A stretch of 64,000 nucleotides of DNA, taken from Roseobacter sinensis. GTDB lineage: Bacteria; Pseudomonadota; Alphaproteobacteria; Rhodobacterales; Rhodobacteraceae. The notes beneath the pieces were generated by a model. That model had not been told where the DNA came from, did not search any database, and worked only from the letters and a program-made list of their open reading frames with translations. The stretch's first letter is position 1; each line of letters opens with the position of its first letter. Positions 8,685-17,143 of the stretch are shown here, piece after piece. The DNA is taken from positions 248,001 to 312,000 of the forward strand of contig NZ_JALIEB010000001.1 of NCBI RefSeq assembly GCF_025755255.1, read 5' to 3'. Made by a program: the position numbers and the translations under genes.

Positions 8685-8713
8685 TTGCAGACTCGTTACC
8701 CCGAGCGTATATC
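8685..8713 (+). promoter_or_regulatory. Candidate promoter for the rimP-nusA-infB operon
   Basis: TTGCAG at 8685-8690 and TATATC at 8708-8713 are separated by 17 bases, a fair housekeeping-type pair. It is the only sensible place for an operon promoter, because the segment after the terminator at 8768-8790 is too short to hold one. Confidence 0.35.
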
Positions 8714-8767
8714 CACTATAACAGCGGTGCGTTCGGGTCCACACCAAACGCTCCACCGGAACACGAC

Positions 8768-8790
8768 ACGGGCCGCGCGCCCGTTTTTTT
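8768..8790 (+). terminator. Intrinsic terminator/attenuator in the rimP-nusA leader
   Basis: ACGGGC, a CGCGC loop, GCCCGT and seven T residues form a perfect intrinsic terminator, only 15 bases before the rimP ATG. An upstream hairpin (CGGTGCGTT at 8725-8733 with AACGC..CACCG at 8747-8758) precedes it. It can end the pip-binding protein transcript, but every rimP transcript must also cross it. Confidence 0.8.
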
Positions 8791-8805
8791 GTGCCTGAAA
8801 GCGAC

Positions 8806-9384
8806 ATGACCAACGACCTGATTGCAAAAGCCGCCATCGACCGCCGCATGGCCGAGATCATCACCCCGGTGATCGAGGACATGGGATTCGAACTGGTGCG
8901 CGTGCGCCTGATGTCGGGCAAATCGACCACCTTGCAAATCATGGCGGACAAGCCCGAGGGCGGCATCGAGGTCGATGATTGTGCCGAGATCAGCCAGGCG
9001 GTGAGCGCGATCCTCGACGTCGAGGACCCGATCCTCGATGAATATACGCTTGAAGTGTCCAGCCCCGGCATCGACCGCCCGCTCACCCGGCTGAAGGACT
9101 TCGAGATGTTCGAAGGCTATGAGGCCAAGATCGAGACGGGCGAGATGATCGACGGGCGCCGCCGCTTCAAGGGCGAGTTGGCGGGTGTTGAGGGCGACGA
9201 GGTGCTGATCAATGTGGCCGAGGGCACGATCGGGCTGAAATTCGACTGGTTGTCGGACGCGAAACTCGTGCTCACCGATGACCTGATCAAGGAGATGCTG
9301 CGCCAGCGTAAGGCAAGCGGCGCTATCGACGAGACGAAATTCGACGAGATCCAGACGGATCAGTCTGCTGAGGGAGACCTGTAA
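8806..9384 (+). CDS. rimP: Ribosome maturation factor RimP
   Basis: A 192-residue cytosolic protein needed for 30S subunit assembly. It shows the family marks [25 protein letters not shown] and the [12 protein letters not shown] loop. The C-terminal SH3-like domain is followed by a long charged extension, common in alphaproteobacteria. ATG 8806 is preferred over an upstream GTG by family N-terminus. The stop TAA is immediately followed by the nusA ATG with no gap. Confidence 0.93.
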   Translation: MTNDLIAKAAIDRRMAEIITPVIEDMGFELVRVRLMSGKSTTLQIMADKPEGGIEVDDCAEISQAVSAILDVEDPILDEYTLEVSSPGIDRPLTRLKDFEMFEGYEAKIETGEMIDGRRRFKGELAGVEGDEVLINVAEGTIGLKFDWLSDAKLVLTDDLIKEMLRQRKASGAIDETKFDEIQTDQSAEGDL

Positions 9385-11004
9385 ATGGCAATCACATCTG
9401 CAAACCAGCTGGAGCTGTTGCAAACCGCCGAGGCCGTGGCCCGCGAGAAGATGATCGACCCCGGTCTGGTGGTCGAGGCGATGGAGGAATCGCTCGCCCG
9501 CGCGGCCAAGTCCCGCTATGGCGCCGAGATGGACATCCGCGTGTCCATTGACCGCAAGACCGGCAAGGCGACATTCACCCGTGTGCGCACCGTGGTCGAG
9601 GACGAAGAGCTGGAGAACTACCAGGCTGAATTCACGGTGGAGCAGGCCAAGCAGTATCTGGACGACCCGAAGGTGGGCGACACCTATGTGGAAGAAGTGC
9701 CCCCGGTGGAGATGGGTCGGATCGCGGCGCAATCCGCCAAGCAGGTAATCCTGCAGAAAGTGCGCGAGGCCGAACGGGATCGTCAGTACGAGGAATTCAA
9801 GGACCGCGCGGGCACCATCATAAACGGCCTCGTCAAGCGCGAAGAATATGGCAACGTCATTGTCGATGTGGGCGCCGGTGAGGCGATCCTCCGTCGCAAC
9901 GAGAAAATCGGACGCGAGAGCTACCGCCCGAACGACCGCATCCGCGTCTATATCAAGGACGTGCGGCGCGAGCAGCGCGGTCCGCAGATCTTCCTCAGCC
10001 GCACGGCGCCGGAGTTCATGGCCGAGCTCTTCAAGATGGAAGTGCCGGAGATCTACGACGGTATCATCGAGATCAAGGCGGTGGCCCGCGACCCGGGCTC
10101 GCGTGCAAAGATCGCCGTGATCTCCTATGACGGATCGATTGACCCGGTGGGCGCCTGCGTTGGTATGCGCGGCTCCCGCGTGCAGGCGGTTGTGAACGAG
10201 CTTCAGGGCGAGAAGATCGACATTATTCCATGGAATGAAGACCAGCCCACGTTCCTGGTGAACGCGCTGCAACCCGCCGAGGTCAGCAAGGTGGTTTTGG
10301 ACGAGGAAGCGGGCAAGATCGAAGTGGTCGTGCCCGAGGAGCAACTGAGCCTGGCCATCGGCCGCCGCGGTCAGAACGTGCGGCTGGCCAGCCAACTGAC
10401 CGGCCTCGACATCGACATCATGACCGAAGAACAGGAAAGCCAGCGCCGTCAGGCCGAATTCGAGATGCGGACCAAGCTCTTTGTCGACAACCTCGACCTT
10501 GACGAGTTCTTCGCGCAGCTTCTGGTCTCGGAAGGCTTCACCAATCTCGAAGAGGTGGCCTATGTGGAGCTTGACGAATTGCTGGTGATCGACGGCGTGG
10601 ACGAAGATACTGCGAACGAGTTGCAGGCCCGGGCGCGGGACGTGCTCGATGCGCAGAACAAGGCAGCTCTCGACAATGCGCGGGCGTTGGGTGTTGAGGA
10701 CAGCCTGGTTGAATTCGAAGGGCTCACACCCCAAATGATTGAAGCGCTGGCTAAAGATGACGTGAAAACGCTCGAAGATTTCGCCACCTGCGCCGATTGG
10801 GAACTGGCAGGCGGCTGGACAACCGTTGATGGCGAGCGCGTCAAGGACGATGGCGTTCTGGAGCCATTCGATGTCTCGCTGGAAGAAGCGCAGGATCTGA
10901 TCATGACCGCGCGCATCATGCTCGGCTGGGTCGATCCGGCGGATCTGGAAGCTGAGGCTGAAGACGAGCTTGCCGACGCCGAGACAGAGGAGGCCGAGGC
11001 CTGA
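9385..11004 (+). CDS. nusA: Transcription termination/antitermination factor NusA
   Basis: A 539-residue RNA polymerase-associated factor controlling pausing, termination and antitermination. Order: N-terminal RNAP-binding domain (about 1-125), S1 domain (about 135-200), KH1 and KH2 (about 205-345, with [16 protein letters not shown] and [16 protein letters not shown]), then helix-hairpin-helix-type acidic repeats (about 365-520) and a very acidic tail. It is placed between rimP and ylxR as in many bacteria. NusA often regulates its own operon, which fits the terminator in the leader. Confidence 0.97.
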   Translation: MAITSANQLELLQTAEAVAREKMIDPGLVVEAMEESLARAAKSRYGAEMDIRVSIDRKTGKATFTRVRTVVEDEELENYQAEFTVEQAKQYLDDPKVGDTYVEEVPPVEMGRIAAQSAKQVILQKVREAERDRQYEEFKDRAGTIINGLVKREEYGNVIVDVGAGEAILRRNEKIGRESYRPNDRIRVYIKDVRREQRGPQIFLSRTAPEFMAELFKMEVPEIYDGIIEIKAVARDPGSRAKIAVISYDGSIDPVGACVGMRGSRVQAVVNELQGEKIDIIPWNEDQPTFLVNALQPAEVSKVVLDEEAGKIEVVVPEEQLSLAIGRRGQNVRLASQLTGLDIDIMTEEQESQRRQAEFEMRTKLFVDNLDLDEFFAQLLVSEGFTNLEEVAYVELDELLVIDGVDEDTANELQARARDVLDAQNKAALDNARALGVEDSLVEFEGLTPQMIEALAKDDVKTLEDFATCADWELAGGWTTVDGERVKDDGVLEPFDVSLEEAQDLIMTARIMLGWVDPADLEAEAEDELADAETEEAEA

Positions 11005-11017
11005 TTTCAGGCCTCGG

Positions 11018-11647
11018 ATGAGCCTGATGGGTCGCGGGGGCGTTCCAAAAAATCGCGGTGACGGCCCGGACCGCAAGTGTATTGCCACGGGTGAGGTGCA
11101 GCCCAAATACGGGCTGATCCGCTTTGTGGCGGGGCCGGACGACCGCGTGGTGCCCGATATTCTGGGCAAGCTGCCCGGGCGGGGGTTTTATGTGGCTGCC
11201 GACCGGTCGGCGCTGAAAAGGGCCGTTGACAAGAAGCTCTTTGCGCGCGGGGCGAAACAGCCGGTGACCGTGCCGGATGGTCTGATTGACGAGGTTGAGA
11301 CGCAGCTGGCGCGGCGCGTGGTGGATCTGATTTCGCTGCAGCGCAAGGCGGGCAAGGCCGTGGCGGGATATGAGAAGGTCAAGAGCTGGCTGCAGACGGA
11401 AGAGGCGCAGGTTCTGATCCAGGCGGTGGATGGATCGGGGCGTGGGAAATCGAAATTGAGCACACCGCACTATGGGCATTACATCGGGTGGCTCACGGCG
11501 GATGAATTGGGTTTGGCATTCGGACGTCAAACTGTGATACATGGGGCGCTCGCCTCTGGTGGACTCACGCAACGTGTTGTAGAGGAAGCCAACCGGTTAA
11601 AAGGCGTGCGCGTAAAGGAGGGTGGCAGCGGCCACTCGAAAGGATAG
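11018..11647 (+). CDS. YlxR (DUF448)-L7Ae-like fusion RNA-binding protein
   Basis: A 209-residue protein with an N-terminal YlxR domain (RKCIATGE motif, LIRFVAGPD, LPGRGFYVAADR) joined to a C-terminal L7Ae/YlxQ-like segment (VVDLISLQRKAGKAVAGYEKV ... LGLAFGRQTVIHGALASGG). In many bacteria these are separate genes between nusA and infB; the fused form is usual in alphaproteobacteria. A role in RNA or RNase P binding is inferred from the families. ATG 11018 is chosen; ATG 11027 is equally possible. Confidence 0.88.
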   Translation: MSLMGRGGVPKNRGDGPDRKCIATGEVQPKYGLIRFVAGPDDRVVPDILGKLPGRGFYVAADRSALKRAVDKKLFARGAKQPVTVPDGLIDEVETQLARRVVDLISLQRKAGKAVAGYEKVKSWLQTEEAQVLIQAVDGSGRGKSKLSTPHYGHYIGWLTADELGLAFGRQTVIHGALASGGLTQRVVEEANRLKGVRVKEGGSGHSKG

Positions 11648-11656
11648 ACGAGCTTC

Positions 11657-14131
11657 ATGAGCGATACTGACGGCAAGAAAACATTGGGTCTGCGCGGGGG
11701 CGCACGTCCGGGCAACGTAAAGCAAAGCTTTAGCCACGGGCGGACCAAGAACGTCGTGGTGGAGACCAAGCGCAAGCGCGTCGTGGTGCCGAAGCCTGGT
11801 GCCGCGAAATCTACATCCGGCAACGCTACGGTGGGCGATCCGTCGAAGCGGCCCGCGGGCATTTCCGATGCGGAGATGGAACGCCGGCTGAAGGCGGTTC
11901 AGGCCGCCAAGGCGCGTGAAGCCGAGGAAGCTGCGGAACGCCAGGCCGAAGAGAAGGCCCGCGCCGAGGAGCGTGAGCGCCGCCGGGCTGAGCAGGAAGA
12001 GAAGGAGCGCGCCGAGCGCGAGCGCGAGGAAAGCCTGAAGGCAAAGGCGGAGGAAGATGCCCGCCGCAAAGAGGAAGCCGAAGCCGCCGCCAAGGCGGCG
12101 ACAGCGCCTGTCGAAGAGCCGGTGGTCGCGCGCCAGCCGAGCAGCAAGGCGCCGGACAGCGCGCCGCGCAAGCAGCAGGACCGCGAGCGCGACAACAACC
12201 GCCGCGGCGGCAAGGGCGGCGACGACAATCGCCGCTCGGGCAAGCTGACGCTGAACCAGGCGCTGGCCGGGGGTGAAGGCGGGCGCCAACGCTCGATGGC
12301 CGCGATGAAACGCAAGCAGGAACGGGCGCGCCAGAAGGCGATGGGGGGCCCGGTCGAGCGCGAAAAGGTCGTGCGTGACGTGCAGGTGCCCGAAGCGATC
12401 ATCGTCTCGGAACTGGCGAACCGGATGTCGGAAAAGGTCGGCGCTGTTGTGAAGGCGCTGATGCAGAACGGCATGATGGTTACGCAGAACCAGACCATCG
12501 ACCAGGACACTGCCGAACTGATCGTCGAGGAATTCGGCCACAAGGTGGTTCGCGTCTCTGACGCTGACGTTGAGGATGTGATCAAGGAGGTCGAAGACAC
12601 CGAGGACGATCTCAAGCCGCGTCCGCCAGTCATCACCATCATGGGCCACGTCGACCACGGCAAAACCTCGCTTCTGGACGCGATCCGCAACGCCAAGGTC
12701 GTGGCGGGCGAAGCGGGCGGGATCACGCAGCACATCGGCGCCTATCAGGTGAAAACCGACAGCGGTCAGGTGCTCAGCTTCCTGGACACACCCGGCCACG
12801 CCGCCTTTACGTCGATGCGCTCGCGCGGCGCGCAGGTGACGGATATCGTTGTGCTTGTCGTTGCTGCCGATGACGCGGTGATGCCGCAGACCATTGAGGC
12901 GATCAACCACGCAAAGGCGGCTGAAGTGCCGATGATCGTGGCGATCAACAAGATCGACAAGCCCGAGGCCAACCCGGACAAGGTGCGCACCGATCTGCTG
13001 CAACACGAAGTGATTGTCGAGAAAATGTCTGGTGACGTGCAGGACGTCGAAGTCTCTGCGATTTCCGGCCAGGGCCTCGATGACCTGCTCGAAGCCATAG
13101 CGCTGCAAGCGGAGATCCTCGAGCTCAAGGCGAACCCGGATCGCGCCGCTGTTGGCGCGGTGATCGAGGCGCAGCTTGACGTGGGCCGAGGCCCCGTGGC
13201 CACCGTTCTGGTGCAGAACGGGACGTTGCGCCAAGGCGACATCTTCGTGGTGGGGGAGCAATACGGTAAGGTCCGTGCGCTCATCAACGACAAGGGTGAC
13301 CGCGTGAAAGAAGCCGGGCCGTCGGTGCCGGTCGAGGTGCTGGGTCTGAACGGGACGCCCGAAGCGGGTGACGTCCTCAATGTGACCGAAACCGAAGCGC
13401 AAGCGCGTGAGATTGCCGCCTACCGCGAACAGGCGGCCAAGGACAAACGCGCGGCGGCTGGTGCGGCGACGACGCTGGAGCAGCTCATGGCCAACGCGAA
13501 GGCCGATGAGAACGTCAGCGAGCTGCCGATCCTCGTCAAAGCCGATGTGCAGGGCTCTGCCGAGGCCATCGTTCAGGCGATGGAGAAGATCGGAAACGAG
13601 GAGGTGCGCGTGCGCGTGCTGCACTCGGGCGTGGGCGCCATTACGGAAACCGATGTGGGTCTGGCTGAGGCCAGCAGTGCGCCGATCATGGGCTTCAACG
13701 TGCGCGCCAACGCATCGGCCCGCAACACGGCGAACCAGAAGGGCGTCGAGATCCGTTATTATTCGGTGATCTACGACCTGGTTGACGATGTGAAAGCAGC
13801 GGCCTCGGGTCTGCTCAGTGCCGAGATTCGCGAGAATTTCATCGGTTACGCGACGATCAAGGAGGTCTTCAAGGTCACTGGTGTTGGCAAAGTTGCCGGT
13901 TGCCTCGTGACCGAGGGTGTCGCGCGCCGCTCAGCCGGTGTGCGCCTGCTGCGCGACAACGTCGTGATTCACGAAGGGACGTTGAAAACGCTCAAGCGCT
14001 TCAAGGATGAAGTGGCCGAGGTGCAGTCCGGACAGGAGTGCGGCATGGCGTTCGAGAACTACGATGATATTCGTGCCGAAGATGTTATCGAGATCTTCGA
14101 GCGGGAAGAGATCACGCGCACACTCACCTGA
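11657..14131 (+). CDS. infB: Translation initiation factor IF-2
   Basis: An 824-residue GTPase that brings initiator tRNA to the 30S subunit. A basic start ([10 protein letters not shown]) is followed by a long charged Glu/Ala/Arg coiled region (about 75-150), the IF2_N domain, then the G domain with GHVDHGKTS (about 331), [12 protein letters not shown] and NKIDKP, and domains II to IV to the end ([12 protein letters not shown]). Only nine bases separate it from ylxR. It ends the operon and is followed by a strong terminator. Confidence 0.98.
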   Translation: MSDTDGKKTLGLRGGARPGNVKQSFSHGRTKNVVVETKRKRVVVPKPGAAKSTSGNATVGDPSKRPAGISDAEMERRLKAVQAAKAREAEEAAERQAEEKARAEERERRRAEQEEKERAEREREESLKAKAEEDARRKEEAEAAAKAATAPVEEPVVARQPSSKAPDSAPRKQQDRERDNNRRGGKGGDDNRRSGKLTLNQALAGGEGGRQRSMAAMKRKQERARQKAMGGPVEREKVVRDVQVPEAIIVSELANRMSEKVGAVVKALMQNGMMVTQNQTIDQDTAELIVEEFGHKVVRVSDADVEDVIKEVEDTEDDLKPRPPVITIMGHVDHGKTSLLDAIRNAKVVAGEAGGITQHIGAYQVKTDSGQVLSFLDTPGHAAFTSMRSRGAQVTDIVVLVVAADDAVMPQTIEAINHAKAAEVPMIVAINKIDKPEANPDKVRTDLLQHEVIVEKMSGDVQDVEVSAISGQGLDDLLEAIALQAEILELKANPDRAAVGAVIEAQLDVGRGPVATVLVQNGTLRQGDIFVVGEQYGKVRALINDKGDRVKEAGPSVPVEVLGLNGTPEAGDVLNVTETEAQAREIAAYREQAAKDKRAAAGAATTLEQLMANAKADENVSELPILVKADVQGSAEAIVQAMEKIGNEEVRVRVLHSGVGAITETDVGLAEASSAPIMGFNVRANASARNTANQKGVEIRYYSVIYDLVDDVKAAASGLLSAEIRENFIGYATIKEVFKVTGVGKVAGCLVTEGVARRSAGVRLLRDNVVIHEGTLKTLKRFKDEVAEVQSGQECGMAFENYDDIRAEDVIEIFEREEITRTLT

Positions 14132-14149
14132 TCGGGTACTCTGAAAACG

Positions 14150-14186
14150 AAAAAAGGGTGCAGCGTAATTGCTGCGCCCCTTTTTT
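14150..14186. terminator. Bidirectional intrinsic terminator between infB and the 44-aa gene
   Basis: A run of A, GGG and GCAGC pairs with GCTGC, CCCC and a run of T across a GTAATT loop. Its symmetry allows it to end both infB on the plus strand and the small gene on the minus strand. Confidence 0.9.
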
Positions 14187-14206
14187 AGTGTTCGAGTGCT
14201 TGTGCG

Positions 14207-14341
14207 TTAGGCGGCTTTGGTGACCGGTGCGCCAGCGTAGTTGGTGTCGTCCACTTTCACGACAATACGTCCATCCGGCAGCGCCCGAACGTAAAGCCCT
14301 TGAATCGACACAGCACTCCCCAGAGTGATCGTGCGTAACAT
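14207..14341 (-). CDS. Small hypothetical protein, 44 aa
   Basis: A short gene with a very good ribosome site (GGGGAGGAG ending seven bases before the ATG) and a shared terminator after its stop. The product starts MLRTITLGSAVSIQGLYVRA and contains LPDGRIVVKVDD, giving a compact beta-like pattern with alternating hydrophobics. It has no signal or membrane segment. I do not recognise the family. The clear translation signals and its position make it more convincing than its size suggests. Confidence 0.7.
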   Translation of the reverse strand: MLRTITLGSAVSIQGLYVRALPDGRIVVKVDDTNYAGAPVTKAA

Positions 14342-14471
14342 TGTCGTTCTCCTCCCCAGGATCATGACTATGTCAAAATTATCGCGATTTTGTTAAATTA
14401 CCATAAACAAATTACGCGAATTCGTCCTATAGGCGAAAAATCGCGAACAGTGCCGCCTTCCGCGTTAGCAC

Positions 14472-14870
14472 TTACACCCAGTCGCGCAAAATCGGGATCA
14501 GCGGCAGGTCTGCCGCAGGCATTGGATAATCCCGCAGCTCGTTCGGCCGGACCCACTTAAGGCTCTGATTTTCTTTGGAAATTGGTGTGCCTTCCCACTT
14601 CCGGCAAGCAAAGAGTGGCATGAGCAAATGAAAATCGTCATAGCTGTGGCTTGCAAAGGTTAACGGCGCGAGACATGAGCGCCAGGTGTCAATCCCCAGC
14701 TCTTCATGCAATTCGCGGATCAACGCCGACTCGGGCGTCTCGCCCGGCTCAATCTTGCCACCTGGAAATTCCCACAAACCGGCCATGGATTTCCCTTCTG
14801 GCCGCTGCGCAATCAGGACACGGCCGTCGATATCGATGAGCGCTACGGCGGAAACGAGAACAGTCTTCAT
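14472..14870 (-). CDS. mutT: MutT-type Nudix hydrolase (8-oxo-dGTP diphosphatase)
   Basis: A 132-residue Nudix protein. The Nudix box is complete: GKIEPGETPESALIRELHEE then LGI, with LIAQRPEGKSMAGLWEFPGG before it, matching MutT, which cleanses oxidised dGTP. ATG 14870 gives the usual MutT N-terminus (MKTVLVSAVALID) and lies four bases after the argJ stop, so the two genes form an operon. Confidence 0.92.
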   Translation of the reverse strand: MKTVLVSAVALIDIDGRVLIAQRPEGKSMAGLWEFPGGKIEPGETPESALIRELHEELGIDTWRSCLAPLTFASHSYDDFHLLMPLFACRKWEGTPISKENQSLKWVRPNELRDYPMPAADLPLIPILRDWV

Positions 14871-14874
14871 GAGA

Positions 14875-16101
14875 TCAGGATCGGTAGTCAGCGTTGATAT
14901 CGATATAGCCATGCGTGAGGTCGCAGGTCCAAACCGTGGCTTCGCCGGCACCGAGGCCCAGATCGACGGCGATCGACAGGTTCTGGCCCTTCATATGGGC
15001 GGCTGCGGCGGCCTCGTCGTATCCCGCGCTGACCCAGCCCTTTTCGGCCACCACCACATCCCCAAAGCGAATCGACAACAGATCGCGATCTGCCGCAGCG
15101 CCGGACTTGCCGACGGCCATGACGATCCGGCCCCAGTTGGGATCCTCTCCGGCGATTGCGGTCTTCACCAGTGGTGAATTCGCGATCGACAAGGCATGGA
15201 TCTTCGCGTCCGAGGGGCTGGCGGCCCCGCTGACCGTGATTTCGACGAATTTCGTTGCGCCTTCACCGTCGCGGATGATCAGATGCGCAAGCTCCAGCAT
15301 CACGGATCTCAGCGCGGCCGCAAAGGCGGGATCGTTTGTGACATCGACGCCAGAGGCTCCGGTTGCTGCGACCAGCAGGGTATCGGAGGTCGAAGTGTCG
15401 CTGTCTACGGTGATGCAGTTGAAGGTCTCTGTATTATACGACGAGACCAGCCCCTGCAGGTCGGCCTGGCCGATTTGGGCATCGGTGAAGATGTAGGCCA
15501 GCATGGTCGCCATGTCGGGCGCGATCATGCCCGAGCCCTTTGCGATCCCGGCGATCTTCACCCGGCCCCGAGGGGTCTCCACCACCGCGGTGGCGCCTTT
15601 CGGGAAGGTATCGGTTGTCATGATCGCGCGGGCTGCAGCCACGATGCCGTCGGCTGCCGCGCTTTCGGAGAGCCGTTGCAGATGCGCTGTGATCCTGTCG
15701 AACGGCAGCGGCTCTCCAATCACGCCGGTCGAGCAGGTGAAAACGCGCGCCGCCGGCACGCCGCATGCGGATGCTGTCGCAGTGGCAATCGCCTGCACGG
15801 CGTCTGTGCCGTTGCGCCCGGTAAAGGCGTTTGCATTGCCGGAGTTGACGAGGATCGCAGCGCCCGCCTCAGACGGACCACCCAGTTTGGCCTGACAGTC
15901 GAGCACCGGCGCAGCCCGGGTGGCCGATGTCGTGAACACCCCTGCAATCGCAGTGCCCGGTGCCAGCTTGGCCAGCATCACGTCTTCGCGGCCCTGGTAC
16001 CGTACGCCCGCAGCAATCGTTGCAAATTGCACACCGTCGATCACTGGCAAGGACGGAAAGCTCTCCGGGGCCAGCGGCGACACAGCCGTGATCTTCGCCA
16101 T
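14875..16101 (-). CDS. argJ: Bifunctional glutamate N-acetyltransferase/amino-acid acetyltransferase
   Basis: A 408-residue enzyme of the arginine pathway that moves acetyl groups between N-acetylornithine and glutamate. ArgJ is an Ntn-type protein that cleaves itself ahead of a Thr nucleophile; the site is visible as MIAPDMATMLAYIF with the Thr near residue 198. Other family marks are ILVNSGNANAFTG and FNCITVDSDTSTSDT. Located between ppi and mutT, on the same strand as both. Confidence 0.95.
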   Translation of the reverse strand: MAKITAVSPLAPESFPSLPVIDGVQFATIAAGVRYQGREDVMLAKLAPGTAIAGVFTTSATRAAPVLDCQAKLGGPSEAGAAILVNSGNANAFTGRNGTDAVQAIATATASACGVPAARVFTCSTGVIGEPLPFDRITAHLQRLSESAAADGIVAAARAIMTTDTFPKGATAVVETPRGRVKIAGIAKGSGMIAPDMATMLAYIFTDAQIGQADLQGLVSSYNTETFNCITVDSDTSTSDTLLVAATGASGVDVTNDPAFAAALRSVMLELAHLIIRDGEGATKFVEITVSGAASPSDAKIHALSIANSPLVKTAIAGEDPNWGRIVMAVGKSGAAADRDLLSIRFGDVVVAEKGWVSAGYDEAAAAAHMKGQNLSIAVDLGLGAGEATVWTCDLTHGYIDINADYRS

Positions 16102-16107
16102 TGGAAG

Positions 16108-16971
16108 TCAGTCCAGAAGATCGGTCTGTTTCAGGATCGTGGGGTCGATCTCGACATCCGCGCGCACCTGAACATCGGCGGACTCGGTTGCCGAGCGGAT
16201 CGCCTCCTGCGCCTTGATCTGGCTCAGCTCCTGGGTCAGCTCGGCGCGAACATCCTCAAGCGTGGGGATCTCGGCCTGGCGCGTCTCGTTCAGCTTGATG
16301 ATGTGCCAGCCGAATTGCGTCTGCACCGGGTCCGACACTTCGCCGACGCCGAGCGCGATTGTCGCCGCCTCGAACGCGGGCACCATCATGCCCGAGCTGA
16401 ACCAGCCAAGCTCGCCGCCATTGGGACCCGACGGGCCAATGGACTTTTCGCGCGCGGTCGCCGCAAAGTCGGCGCCCCCATCCACGGTTTCCTTGACGGC
16501 TATGGCCTCTTCCTCGGTTTCAACGAGAATATGCGAGGCGTTGTACTCCTCTTCGGGATCGACATCGCCGAACTGCCGGTCATAGAGGTCTTGCAAGGCC
16601 TCGTCGGTGATCGCATCCTGAAGCACGCCTTCCACGACCTCACCCGCGACCAGCGACCGCTCTTCATTCTCCAGCGCCTTGGTGATGCGCAGCGGCGTCT
16701 CTCCCTCATAGGTCTGCGCCAGCGCGCTTTGCTGCACGAGCTGTTCGAGAATTCCGTCGTAGAGCACCTTGTCATCGAGCTGCTGATACTGCGCGGGCAA
16801 GGTTGCGCGGGCCGCAATCATATGGCCGAGGGTGATCTCGACACCGTTGACTGTCGCCACGACCGTATCCGCGTTCGGCTCTTCGGTCTCGCTTGTGTCC
16901 TGCGCCAAGGATACCGAGGCGAGGCACGCCACGAGCGCGGCGCTCGCCAGAAGTCCGAGGGTGTGTTGCAT
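16108..16971 (-). CDS. Periplasmic parvulin-type peptidyl-prolyl isomerase
   Basis: A 287-residue exported protein with a signal peptide (LLASAALVACLASVSLAQ). An N-terminal SurA/PrsA-like chaperone part precedes a parvulin domain: ASHILVETEEEA, AREKSIGPSGPNGGELGWF, MVPAFEAATIALGVGEVSDPV and FGWHIIKLNE. It probably helps envelope proteins fold. ATG 16971 is selected for AAGGA eight bases upstream. It is divergent from secA, whose product exports such substrates, and is followed six bases later by argJ. Confidence 0.92.
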   Translation of the reverse strand: MQHTLGLLASAALVACLASVSLAQDTSETEEPNADTVVATVNGVEITLGHMIAARATLPAQYQQLDDKVLYDGILEQLVQQSALAQTYEGETPLRITKALENEERSLVAGEVVEGVLQDAITDEALQDLYDRQFGDVDPEEEYNASHILVETEEEAIAVKETVDGGADFAATAREKSIGPSGPNGGELGWFSSGMMVPAFEAATIALGVGEVSDPVQTQFGWHIIKLNETRQAEIPTLEDVRAELTQELSQIKAQEAIRSATESADVQVRADVEIDPTILKQTDLLD

Positions 16972-17009
16972 GGATTTGTCCTTGGGCTGCGTCGCTCCTG
17001 AGCGCGACA

Positions 17010-17037
17010 TTGACACGGTTTCGCGTGACCCTTACAT
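17010..17037 (+). promoter_or_regulatory. Candidate secA promoter
   Basis: TTGACA at 17010-17015 and TTACAT at 17032-17037 with a 16-base spacer, in the gap between ppi and secA. It would leave a leader of about 100 bases before secA. Confidence 0.4.
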
Positions 17038-17143
17038 CGCCGTATGGACGCGGCCAGGGTGTTGCGTTCACCTCTATCTATGGGCTGTGTCGCAGACGAG
17101 CAAGCAGATCAGCGCCAATACTTGAACTTCGGCTGGAGAACGC

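Noticed and set aside
8673-8805. A tRNA before rimP, as seen with metY in E. coli
   Set aside because: No cloverleaf or CCA end; only two hairpins and a T-run.
8716-11169. An 817-codon open frame antisense to rimP and nusA
   Set aside because: Composition is that of a codon-position shadow; rimP and nusA are unmistakable on the other strand.
11597-13624. A 675-codon open frame antisense to infB
   Set aside because: Shadow of the IF-2 gene, no domain and no ribosome site.
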